From assembly GCA_964532655.1 (NCBI GenBank), contig CAZHMZ010000028.1:1-31447 (forward strand): a stretch of DNA of 31,447 bases. The letters are read 5' to 3'. This document shows, piece after piece, positions 24,277 through 31,404 of this stretch (the first letter of the stretch is position 1; the number at the start of each line of letters is the position of its first letter). Under the pieces are notes generated by a model. The model worked only from the letters and a program-made list of their open reading frames with translations, did no database searches and was not told the DNA's origin. The position numbers were made by a program, and so were the translations under genes. This DNA comes from JAJFTV01 sp964532655. GTDB taxonomy: Bacteria > Chloroflexota > Anaerolineae > Anaerolineales > Anaerolineaceae.

Positions 24277-25263
24277 ATGTACACTCCCCCCAACAAAGCT
24301 CAGAGTCCGTATTTGCCTTTTGGCGACAAACAGGATGCCCCTTTCTATTTCACGGATATTCTCTCCGTCAAACAGTTCCAGCGTAAAGACCTTGATTACA
24401 TCTTCGGCGTCGCACACGAGATGTCCGAGATGGTGCGCCGTATCGGCACCTTTGACCTGCTGAAAGGCAAGATCCTGGCGAACCTGTTCTACGAACCATC
24501 CACCCGTACGATGTCCTCCTTCACTGCCGCCATGGAACGCCTGGGCGGCAGCGTGATCCCGATCAACGAAGTGCGCTACTCCTCCGTCTCTAAAGGCGAG
24601 TCACTGCCCGACACCGTGCGCACCCTGGAACGTTACGCCGATGTCATCGTGCTGCGCCACCCTGAAAAAGGTTCTGTGGCCACCGCCGCCAAATACACCA
24701 AGAAACCCATCATCAATGCCGGTGACGGTGTGGGCGAGCATCCCACCCAGGCGCTGCTGGATCTGTTCACCATCCAGGAAGAGCTCGGTCGCGTGGATGG
24801 CCTGACCGTGACCATGCTCGGTGACCTCAAATACGGGCGTACCGTGCATTCGCTGTCACGTCTGCTGAGCCTGTTCAACATCAAGCTGAACTACGTCTCC
24901 CCGAAAATTCTGCCCATGCCCGAAGATGTGGTGCAGGAAGTGGCCGAGAAGAACATCGTCCAGAACCAGTACAACACGCTGGATCCCGTGCTAGCCGAGA
25001 CCGATGTGCTGTACGTCACCCGTGTGCAGAAAGAACGCTTTGAAGACCTGGACGAGTACGAGAGCGTACGCAGCCAATTCATCATCACCGGTGAGACCAT
25101 GAAGAGCGCCAAAGAAAACATGATCGTCATGCACCCGCTGCCCCGTGTAGGTGAAATCTCCATGGAAGTGGATGATGACCCCCGCGCAGCGTACTTCCGC
25201 CAGATGGAATACGGTCTGTATGTTCGGATGGCCCTGCTGGCCATCGTTTTGGGTAAGGCATAA
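24277..25263 (+). CDS. pyrB: Aspartate carbamoyltransferase catalytic chain, CAD-like
   Basis: 328 residues; joins carbamoyl phosphate and aspartate. Carbamoyl-phosphate site: Ser75-Thr-Arg-Thr78 in FYEPSTRTMSSF, Lys106 in SVSKGESL, and HPTQALLD at 155-162. HPLPR at 286-290 closes the active site. Segments such as YADVIVLRHPEKGSV, INAGDGVGEHPTQALLDLFT and DPRAAYFRQMEYGLYVRMALL resemble the ATCase domain of animal CAD more than E. coli PyrB. No pyrI regulatory chain is present. The start is ATG 24277, 37 bases after pyrC; the frame is open back into pyrC but without support. AAAGGA lies upstream. Its last codons form the first arm of a palindromic repeat array. Confidence 0.95.
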   Translation: MYTPPNKAQSPYLPFGDKQDAPFYFTDILSVKQFQRKDLDYIFGVAHEMSEMVRRIGTFDLLKGKILANLFYEPSTRTMSSFTAAMERLGGSVIPINEVRYSSVSKGESLPDTVRTLERYADVIVLRHPEKGSVATAAKYTKKPIINAGDGVGEHPTQALLDLFTIQEELGRVDGLTVTMLGDLKYGRTVHSLSRLLSLFNIKLNYVSPKILPMPEDVVQEVAEKNIVQNQYNTLDPVLAETDVLYVTRVQKERFEDLDEYESVRSQFIITGETMKSAKENMIVMHPLPRVGEISMEVDDDPRAAYFRQMEYGLYVRMALLAIVLGKA

Positions 25264-25356
25264 ATGCCTTACCCATTGGGTAAAGGCCTGACGGCCTTTC
25301 CCACAGGGCAAGGGCTGAAGGCTTTCCCACAGGGCAAGGCATAAAGACTTTCCCCA
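25251..25356. repeat. Array of four tandem palindromic repeats between pyrB and pyrFE
   Basis: Units begin at 25251, 25278, 25306 and 25332, a period of 26-28 bases. Each has the form GGG(T/C)AA.GGC - short loop - GCCTT.CCC. Unit 1 is a perfect 11-bp inverted repeat (GGGTAAGGCAT, AA, ATGCCTTACCC) that spans the pyrB stop codon. Unit 2 is nearly perfect (AAAGGCC, TGAC, GGCCTTT core). Units 3 and 4 are progressively degraded. The right arm of each unit can also pair with the left arm of the next (TTACCC/GGGTAA), so alternative hairpins are possible in RNA. There is no good T-run, so these are not simple terminators. Confidence 0.85.
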
Positions 25357-25423
25357 CTAAGAAAGACTGTTGGCTGCCAGGCCCTTTGCTCTGGCTGAAG
25401 GTTTGAACGAAAGATGTTATGAT

Positions 25424-25463
25424 CAGGTTGGTATACACACACTACATTGTGTATACCAACCTG
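25424..25463. promoter_or_regulatory. Perfect 16-bp inverted repeat ahead of pyrFE (operator or leader hairpin)
   Basis: CAGGTTGGTATACACA (25424-25439), spacer CACTACAT, TGTGTATACCAACCTG (25448-25463). It ends 78 bases before the pyrFE start. A possible -10 (TATGAT, 25418-25423) abuts its left edge, so it could be a repressor operator at an internal promoter, or a long stem at the 5' end of a pyrFE transcript. No T-run follows, so it is not a terminator. Confidence 0.7.
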
Positions 25464-25541
25464 TGTAACCGGCCCGGCGTTTTGTACGCCACCTGCCTGC
25501 ACGATACTATTCGGTTCATTGGATACCCGGAAAGGATGATC

Positions 25542-26681
25542 ATGGAAGCATTCTTCTCCCTGCTCGAGAAGCGAGTCAACAAGGTAGACTCACTGTTGTG
25601 TGTGGGATTGGACCCGCACAAAAATGACTTACCGGAATTCACCTCCGCCGCGGTCCGGCGTTTCTGCCTGGATCTGATCACCAGCACCCAGGATTCGGCC
25701 GCTGCTTATAAACCCAACGCAGCCTTCTTCGAAGTACTGGGTCCAGAAGGATGGCAGGTGCTGAAAGAAGTCATCGCGGCCATTCCGGCGGATATCCCGG
25801 TGATCCTGGACGCCAAACGCGGCGATATTGCCTCAACGGCAGTCGCTTATGCCGATTCCGCCTTTGAGACGCTCGGCGCCAACTGCATGACCATCAGTCC
25901 CTATCTGGGACGAGACAGCCTGGATCCGTTTATCAGTCAACCCTCACGCGGCATTTTCCTACTGTGCAAGACATCCAACCCTGGTTCCGGCGATGTACAG
26001 GATGTGATTGTAGAAACAGAAGGTTTCTCGGGCAGGCTGTATGAGCATGTCGCCCGGTTGGCCAGCGCGTGGAATACCGGCAACAACATCGGTCTGGTGG
26101 TGGGAGCCACCCACCCGGATGCGCTGCGCGCGGTCCGTGCACAGGCACCCGATCTGTGGCTGCTCACGCCCGGTGTGGGCACACAGGGTGGTGATCTGCT
26201 CACCGCCATGCAGGCCGGTCTGCGCAGTGACGGCATGGGCATGTTGATCCCCATTTCACGCGCCATCTCGCGCGCCGCGGACCCGGCTGCGGAGGCTCGC
26301 AAACTGCGTGACCAGATGAACGCCGTGCGCCACCAGTTGACCCATCACGCCGCTGAACAAACCGCCGTGCTTACACCGACCCAGGCTGCGCTGGCTGATG
26401 GGCTGTTGAAGGCCGGATGCGTGCGTTTTGGCGAATTTACGCTCAAATCGGGCCTCAAATCGCCCATTTACATCGACCTGCGCCAGTTNNNNNNNNNNNN
26501 NNNNNNNNNNNNNNNNNNNNNNNNNNNNNNNNNNNNNNNNNNNNNNNNNNNNNNNNNNNNNNNNNNNNNNNNNNNNNNNNNNNNNNNNCTCACCCAACTG
26601 CTGGATTACTGGGAGCAAAAGAAGGAACTGCCGCAATCACAGATCCAGGCCGTGCGTGACTTTTTGAAAGGCCAGGTATGA
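25542..26681 (+). CDS. pyrFE: Bifunctional orotidine-5'-phosphate decarboxylase / orotate phosphoribosyltransferase (PyrF-PyrE fusion), interrupted by a gap
   Basis: The N-terminal part (about residues 1-270) is a class 2 OMP decarboxylase: LLCVGLDPHK at 18-27, AAAYKPNAAFFEVLG, and the catalytic DAKRGDI at 90-96. Residues from about 277 (TPTQAALADGLL..) start an orotate phosphoribosyltransferase domain with FGEFTLKSGLKSPIYIDLRQ. One hundred Ns (26489-26588) then replace the PRPP-binding core, and the C-terminal QLLDYWEQKKELPQSQIQAV resumes. Together the two activities turn orotate into UMP. The start is ATG 25542, chosen because the family begins MEAFFSLLEKR and AAAGGA lies five bases ahead; ATG 25536 and longer forms are less likely. 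Its stop overlaps the pyrD start (ATGA). Confidence 0.93.
   Translation: MEAFFSLLEKRVNKVDSLLCVGLDPHKNDLPEFTSAAVRRFCLDLITSTQDSAAAYKPNAAFFEVLGPEGWQVLKEVIAAIPADIPVILDAKRGDIASTAVAYADSAFETLGANCMTISPYLGRDSLDPFISQPSRGIFLLCKTSNPGSGDVQDVIVETEGFSGRLYEHVARLASAWNTGNNIGLVVGATHPDALRAVRAQAPDLWLLTPGVGTQGGDLLTAMQAGLRSDGMGMLIPISRAISRAADPAAEARKLRDQMNAVRHQLTHHAAEQTAVLTPTQAALADGLLKAGCVRFGEFTLKSGLKSPIYIDLRQXXXXXXXXXXXXXXXXXXXXXXXXXXXXXXXXXXLTQLLDYWEQKKELPQSQIQAVRDFLKGQV
26489..26588. other. Assembly gap (100 N) inside the PyrE domain
   Basis: Exactly 100 Ns, a conventional placeholder length. The flanks give only about 70 residues of a roughly 200-residue domain, so the true gap should be about 350-400 bases. That both flanks appear in one frame may be chance. 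Confidence 0.95.
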
Positions 26682-27718
26682 AATTCTACCCGGTTCTGAA
26701 ACCGTTGATCTATCTGCTCACCCCAAAACAGGCCCACGAAGTGACCATCGATGCACTGCGCCTGTCAGGGGCCATTCCACCGGTGCGCGGGCTGCTGAAG
26801 GCGTATTTCAAGCCGTCACAACTCGGGCCGCAGGTGCAGGTAGCCGGGCTGACCTTTCCCAACCCCATCGGGCTGGCGGCCGGCTATGACAAAGATGCCC
26901 TGGCCTGGCGTGGTCTGGAGAGTTTGGGTTTCGGGCATCTAGAACTGGGCACCGTCACGCCCCTGCCGCAGCCCGGCAACCCGGAGCCGCGCATGTTCCG
27001 CCTGGTGGAAGACAATGCCGTCATCAACCGCATGGGCTTTCCCAGCCGTGGCGCCGATTTTGTGGCGCAGCAGCTCAAAAACCGCAAACCCGGGCGCATG
27101 ATCATCGGCATGAACATCGGCAAGAATAAAAACACCGAACTGGAAGAAGCCGAGAAGGATTATGTGCCGCTGGTCAAACAGTTCGCGCCCCTGGCCGATT
27201 ACCTGGCCGTGAATGTAAGCTCACCTAACACGCCCGGTCTGCGGAAACTGCAGGAAGCCGGCATGCTGGAGAAATTGCTCAAACCGGTGGCCGAAGAACG
27301 TGATCGGCAGGCTGCTGCGCTGAAAAAAGCCGTACCGGTCTTTGTGAAACTGGCCCCTGACCTGGAGGAAGCTCAACTCGACAGCGCGCTGGAAGCCATT
27401 TTGAACACCGGCATGGACGGTGTGATCATCAGCAACACTACCATCAGCCGCCCGGTGCTTATATCTAAGTTGGCTGGTGAGACAGGCGGTCTCAGCGGAG
27501 CTCCGCTGACCGGGTTGAACACACACATGGTGAAGCTGACCGTGGGTAAGCTGAACGGTCGCCTGCCCGTGATTGCCAGCGGCGGGGTGATGAATGCCGC
27601 TGATGCCCAGCAGAAGCTGGATGCCGGAGCAACACTGGTGCAGGTATACACCGGTCTCATTTACGCCGGGCCGGGTCTTGTTAAAGAGATCCTAAATGCC
27701 GGGATGCGGGTTGGCTGA
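26678..27718 (+). CDS. pyrD: Dihydroorotate dehydrogenase, class 2 (quinone-linked)
   Basis: 346 residues; oxidises dihydroorotate to orotate with FMN, passing electrons to membrane quinone. The class 2 N-terminal helix region (YPVLKPLIYLLTPKQAHEVT) is present. FPNPIGLAAGYDKDA, INRMGFPSRGA and NVSSPNTPGLR follow; the serine of SPN (about Ser182) is the expected catalytic base of class 2, where class 1 uses Cys. FMN-phosphate motifs IASGGVMNAADAQ and VYTGLIYAGPGLV are near the end. Finding a quinone-linked enzyme suggests a respiratory chain or quinone pool. The ATG overlaps the pyrFE stop by four bases. Last gene of the operon, followed by a terminator. Confidence 0.96.
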   Translation: MKFYPVLKPLIYLLTPKQAHEVTIDALRLSGAIPPVRGLLKAYFKPSQLGPQVQVAGLTFPNPIGLAAGYDKDALAWRGLESLGFGHLELGTVTPLPQPGNPEPRMFRLVEDNAVINRMGFPSRGADFVAQQLKNRKPGRMIIGMNIGKNKNTELEEAEKDYVPLVKQFAPLADYLAVNVSSPNTPGLRKLQEAGMLEKLLKPVAEERDRQAAALKKAVPVFVKLAPDLEEAQLDSALEAILNTGMDGVIISNTTISRPVLISKLAGETGGLSGAPLTGLNTHMVKLTVGKLNGRLPVIASGGVMNAADAQQKLDAGATLVQVYTGLIYAGPGLVKEILNAGMRVG

Positions 27719-27770
27719 GCGGGAGAACACTGTTCAACCTTCTGGAGAAAATCAATTTGTGAAAAAATTA

Positions 27771-27794
27771 GGGCGGCCGATGGCCGCCCTTTTT
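27771..27794 (+). terminator. Intrinsic terminator of the pyr operon
   Basis: GGGCGGCC (27771-27778), loop GAT, GGCCGCCC (27782-27789), then TTTTT. A strong GC stem with a U-tract, 53 bases after the pyrD stop. Confidence 0.93.
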
Positions 27795-27870
27795 ATGTTG
27801 ATTCTTTTGATCAATCGTCAGCGGGCGAATGTTATTCGTCCCGGCTGTATTGGTCCGCATCCACCGGCAG

Positions 27871-27889
27871 GAGGATCGTCATGATCCTC
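27871..27889. other. Small hairpin at the 3' end of the PfpI gene
   Basis: GAGGATC, loop GTCAT, GATCCTC: a perfect 7-bp stem overlapping the PfpI stop codon. There is no T-run on either side, so terminator function is doubtful. Confidence 0.3.
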
Positions 27890-28499
27890 AAGCCTCGGTA
27901 AAATCGTAGCCTCGATACTCCATTTCCTCGATGATTTGAGCACGCAACTCCGCGCCGGCCAGTTTTTCGATCAAATAGAGGGAGAGGTCGATCCCGGCAG
28001 ATATCCCACCCGATGTATAGATCCAGTCTGAACTTTGCACAAAACGCTGGTCCGTAATGACCTTTGTGGAAGGGGATAACTGCTGCAGGTGTTCGAATGC
28101 CCCGTGATGCGTTGTCGCGGGACAGTTTTTGAGCAAACCAGCCTGCGCCAATAACAATGCCCCTGTGCATACAGACATCAACACTTCGACTCTTTCCGAT
28201 TGACCGGCAATCCATTGGATCAATTTTTCATGTTTCAACAAGGGCCGTGTCCCAAAACCACCCGGAACAATGAGGATATCAGCCTGCGGGCAGTCATCGA
28301 TCGAATACCTTGGGGTGACAGTGAACTTGCCGCGCCCAATAATGGGGCTATGTGAAATACCCAGGTTGTATACATTAAAAGCCGTGGGATGGGTTATTTC
28401 GCTCGCGTCGTTGAATACTTCATACGGTCCGGCGAAATCTAAAATCTCAACATCATCGAATACCAAAATCGCAACATTGCGTAATTTTGTCGCCATCAT
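27888..28499 (-). CDS. DJ-1/PfpI-family protein (isonitrile-hydratase-like)
   Basis: 203 residues, class I glutamine-amidotransferase-like fold. NVAILVFDDVEILDFAGPYEVF opens the domain; the nucleophile elbow is SVCTGALLLAQAGLL with Cys111; TTHHGAFEHL and TSGGISAGIDLSLYLI follow. This set is closest to isonitrile hydratase InhA and to the amidotransferase-like domains of AraC-type regulators, but there is no DNA-binding domain here. Substrate unknown; a chaperone/deglycase-like or hydratase role is possible. AGAGG precedes the tandem ATG ATG; the start could be 28499 or 28496. It lies 68 bases beyond the methyltransferase stop, same strand. Confidence 0.85.
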   Translation of the reverse strand: MMATKLRNVAILVFDDVEILDFAGPYEVFNDASEITHPTAFNVYNLGISHSPIIGRGKFTVTPRYSIDDCPQADILIVPGGFGTRPLLKHEKLIQWIAGQSERVEVLMSVCTGALLLAQAGLLKNCPATTHHGAFEHLQQLSPSTKVITDQRFVQSSDWIYTSGGISAGIDLSLYLIEKLAGAELRAQIIEEMEYRGYDFTEA

Positions 28500-28567
28500 T
28501 TTCCTCTTTTCGTGTCGGACTTCTTATACCAGGCGAGTTCTCAGGTAGATGTATATATTTTATGATA

Positions 28568-29380
28568 TTAATGCTCACCCCTGGCTATCAACAAGCCTCC
28601 CTCTTTGGTGATGTGAAAGCAGCCGCCCTGCCTTTGCAGTTCCTGGTAGATATACTGAACAAATTCATCCCTCCGCTCATTTGGCAGAGAAATACGCCCT
28701 GAAAGTAGATAATCCGCCAGCATCTGGGCATCCGTCACTTCCAGTGCATCGTGGTACCGGGTCACCTCCACCTCCGCGAAGCTCTGTGTCAACTGATCAG
28801 GGCCGGTTTCCAGGCCAAACACCTCAACGGCGGAGTTCCGCCAGACTGAAAGCATTTCTTCATACCCATTCAGAAGCGTGGCGATTTCCTTGAGATTCTC
28901 GCGGCTGGCCGTGGTGGCATACAGTGCACCGTTCGGGTTCAACACCCGGCGGATTTCCGAGATGGCTTTTTTCCGGTCAGGGATGTGATACAACATGTGA
29001 CAGGCCATTACCGCGTCAAAAGTGCCCGCTTCATAATGGATATCCTGCGCATCGATCACCTCAAACCGGAAGGCAGATGCTTTATCACCCAGGTTGCTCT
29101 GAGCCTGCTCCAGCATCCCTTCGGACGCATCGGACAGGGTCACATCCAACCCGTCGGGAATGCGGTCGATATTTTCCATCCAAAAGTTGCCGGTTCCGCA
29201 ACCCAATTCCAGTACCCGGCAGGGAGCCGTCAGATTGATCTGATCAAACAGCCAACGCTGCCAGGGGTAGGGATTGATGCTGAACCTATTGTGCAGGGCA
29301 ATGCGCACATTGAGATTGGACGCATTTTGATATTGATGATGGACATAATTCGGATCATCGATGGTTCGGATTTTTGTCAT
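28568..29380 (-). CDS. SAM-dependent class I methyltransferase
   Basis: 270 residues. Motif I is RVLELGCGTGNFW (about 55-67), then LDVTLSDASEGMLEQA, FDAVMACHMLYHIPDRKKAISEIRRVLNPNGALYAT (motifs II-III). This is the UbiE/Methyltransf_11 type, which acts on small molecules; the substrate is unknown. The start is ATG 29380 with AAGGAAT ten bases upstream, overlapping the stop region of the ATPase gene. Only nine bases separate the two, so they are likely co-transcribed from the operator region at 30590-30664. Confidence 0.88.
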   Translation of the reverse strand: MTKIRTIDDPNYVHHQYQNASNLNVRIALHNRFSINPYPWQRWLFDQINLTAPCRVLELGCGTGNFWMENIDRIPDGLDVTLSDASEGMLEQAQSNLGDKASAFRFEVIDAQDIHYEAGTFDAVMACHMLYHIPDRKKAISEIRRVLNPNGALYATTASRENLKEIATLLNGYEEMLSVWRNSAVEVFGLETGPDQLTQSFAEVEVTRYHDALEVTDAQMLADYLLSGRISLPNERRDEFVQYIYQELQRQGGCFHITKEGGLLIARGEH

Positions 29381-29389
29381 GGGATTCCT

Positions 29390-30583
29390 TTACAAAATTG
29401 ATCCACCCCAAAGGAATTGGTCAAACTCGGGCGTTGGATGTTTACCGATCAACCAAGCGAGTGGCAAATCGTTTCTTTGAGCGGCACGCTTAAGTGACTG
29501 ATCATCCCCCTCAGTTGGATGGTATTTAACTTCCAACGCGGTTGATTTCCTCTGATCGCCCGCCAGGATAAAGTCAATTTCATATTTATTCGCCTTGGAA
29601 AGATACGATAATGATCCATATGATCGCAATTGGCTGAACACAGCATTTTCAAATAAGGCTCCTTCTCCCGGATTCGCCAGGATACCGGCAATTCCATTAT
29701 CATAAAAGTAAAGCTTCTTTCCCAAAGAAGTTGCTGTATCCGGGCCGGCATACGCCGGGAGTTGACAGATCACATAAGTCATTTCGAGGAACTCAAGATA
29801 ATCATTCAAAGTCGGTCGTGAAATTCCGATAATTTTTGAGAGTTTTGTATAATCCAGTTTATTGCCTATTCTCATCGCCAGCAAAGAAATGAGCTTTCTC
29901 AACTCATCAATTTTCCGAAAATCAGCCATCGTCTTTACGTCTATGTTGATGTATGACGAATAGATGTCCATCAGTATTTCTTTTTTTACTTCCTTTTTGG
30001 GTTCCAGTACAACGCCTGGCATACCTCCGAAGGCGGTATATTCTTCGTAGTAACCATTGATTCGCTCATACTCATGTCGATCAAAAATCATTTCCTCCCA
30101 TGTCTCCCGTTTCCGATAAGGTATGCCCTGAAAATCGAGAAACTCGCCGAATGTGAGCGGAAACATTTCAAAAACAATCTTTCGGCCTGCAATAGATTCG
30201 CTGAAATAATTCTTCAGGTAAAAAGAACTGGATCCGGTCAAGAGAAACTTGATTCTATAATGATCGTATAGATACTTGACCACGCTGGGGATATTTGGAA
30301 CGTATTGAATTTCATCCAGTGCTACTGTCATCGGTTGATCCGATTGCAGACCCACATTTCGCAGGTAATTCAATATCAAATCATAGTTGCTTTCACTGAA
30401 GACCGAGCGGTAGTCCAGTCTTTCCAAATCAAGATAGATTTTATTGGCGGAAGGTATTTGATCCAGCAACCAGTGCAATGTAGTAGTCTTGCCAACCTGT
30501 CGCATACCGGTGAGGACTATTATTCGCTCATCCAGTAAAGCCTGCTGAAGTGCGGGGAAAATTGCTCTCTTTACAGTGTTCAT
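29390..30583 (-). CDS. AAA ATPase with C-terminal DUF4143 nuclease-like domain
   Basis: 397 residues. The Walker A loop GMRQVGKT is at 26-33, Walker B VALDEIQYV has Asp90-Glu91, and the sensor-like LLTGSSSFYLKN starts at 114. A DUF4143 region follows, with a winged-helix-like piece (YTKLSKIIGISRPTLNDYLEFLE) and a PD-(D/E)XK-like site (EIDFILAGD..TALEVKY). Such ATPases are common, often patchily distributed, and of unsettled function; they are found in many accessory regions. The coding sequence looks AT-richer than the pyr operon, consistent with transfer. The start is ATG 30583; no clear ribosome site. A striking TGTAAA/TTTACA array lies immediately upstream. Confidence 0.88.
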   Translation of the reverse strand: MNTVKRAIFPALQQALLDERIIVLTGMRQVGKTTTLHWLLDQIPSANKIYLDLERLDYRSVFSESNYDLILNYLRNVGLQSDQPMTVALDEIQYVPNIPSVVKYLYDHYRIKFLLTGSSSFYLKNYFSESIAGRKIVFEMFPLTFGEFLDFQGIPYRKRETWEEMIFDRHEYERINGYYEEYTAFGGMPGVVLEPKKEVKKEILMDIYSSYINIDVKTMADFRKIDELRKLISLLAMRIGNKLDYTKLSKIIGISRPTLNDYLEFLEMTYVICQLPAYAGPDTATSLGKKLYFYDNGIAGILANPGEGALFENAVFSQLRSYGSLSYLSKANKYEIDFILAGDQRKSTALEVKYHPTEGDDQSLKRAAQRNDLPLAWLIGKHPTPEFDQFLWGGSIL

Positions 30584-30591
30584 ATATCTAT

Positions 30592-30664
30592 TTTACAAAA
30601 ATATGATTTTTTGTAAAGTACTAATTTACACATTTGTAGGTAATCTGTAAATTAGCATTTTACA
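30592..30664. promoter_or_regulatory. Operator-like array of TTTACA/TGTAAA half-sites
   Basis: Half-sites: TTTACA 30592-30597, TGTAAA 30612-30617, TTTACA 30625-30630, TGTAAA 30646-30651, TTTACA 30659-30664. They form two identical sites TGTAAA-N7-TTTACA (30612-30630 and 30646-30664), offset by 34 bases. Two longer perfect 10-bp inverted repeats overlie them (TTTACAAAAA/TTTTTGTAAA at 30592-30617; CTAATTTACA/TGTAAATTAG at 30621-30655). The array lies just upstream of the ATPase start, as expected for a repressor site. Confidence 0.65.
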
Positions 30665-30771
30665 TAATCATCAATTCCTGAGCTTGATATTGCGGAGATA
30701 TTTCAGGTTGTCAGTTTTTACCGATCGCGATTGTCCGATCAAGGAGGTTAATCACCTTTTATAAAATGCAG

Positions 30772-31404
30772 TTATATGATCTCATGGTTCATGCTGTTCC
30801 AGTTGTCTGGCAATTGAGGCAGTTGCCAGAGCGGATTCGGCTGCCAGGCCATCCAGTTTTCGATCCTTGCGCGCCGCTCACCCCGGATTAGATGGAGGGC
30901 GTTCATTCCATTCCGACGGATCTGGCGTACTGCGTCAGGTGAAAAATATCCAACCTGCTCGGCCTCAGCAATTTCGTCCTCGTCCTTCCATCTCCATTCA
31001 GCTAAATCAGGGCTGACAACGATATCCAGCATATGATCCATGGTGTCATAGCCAATAGGAGTATGTTGGATGGGATCCTGCAGGTTGATGTAAACACACC
31101 TCAGGTTCCGCGTGCCGGTTTCCCACATCAGATAGGTGCTGAACGGTTCGCTCGGCACGATGAGGTAAAGCACGTCCGTCCACTGCCAGATCACATCATT
31201 GACCGTAATTTCTTCTATCATGCCAAATTCCTCAGGTTTTGGATGATGATCCACATCCTTGCCGTGCACCCCGGCCGGCATGAAGAGCGCGATCAGGTCA
31301 TCCGTGTCCTGTACGACGATGGTGGGGTAAGCCCAAAAGACCTTTCCGCCCACCCCGCGTAAAGCGGCATGGAAACCGGCTGGATGAAATGATGTTGATG
31401 TCAT
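30772..31404 (-). CDS. DUF402 family protein
   Basis: 210 residues. Family features: GGKVFWAYPTIVVQDTDDLIALFMPAG near 18-44, LRCVYINLQDPIQHTPIGYDTMDHMLDIVV near 101-130, and EWRWKDEDEIAEAEQVGYFS near 135-154. The acidic and tyrosine residues in the middle segments correspond to the metal/nucleotide region of the DUF402/FomD fold, some members of which are nucleoside-diphosphate phosphatases. The C-terminus is tryptophan-rich (WMAWQPNPLWQLPQLPDNWN). Precise function unknown. The start is ATG 31404 with only AGAGAA ahead. It is separated from the ATPase gene by 188 bases with no convincing terminator. Confidence 0.85.
   Translation of the reverse strand: MTSTSFHPAGFHAALRGVGGKVFWAYPTIVVQDTDDLIALFMPAGVHGKDVDHHPKPEEFGMIEEITVNDVIWQWTDVLYLIVPSEPFSTYLMWETGTRNLRCVYINLQDPIQHTPIGYDTMDHMLDIVVSPDLAEWRWKDEDEIAEAEQVGYFSPDAVRQIRRNGMNALHLIRGERRARIENWMAWQPNPLWQLPQLPDNWNSMNHEII

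Noticed and set aside
25251..25356. CRISPR array
   Set aside because: Repeat units abut with only 2-3 bases between them, are palindromic and decay; there are no unique spacers and no cas genes.
25419..25541. Longer upstream start for PyrFE
   Set aside because: The extension is encoded by the inverted repeat and has no similarity; MEAFFSLLEKR at 25542 is the normal family start.
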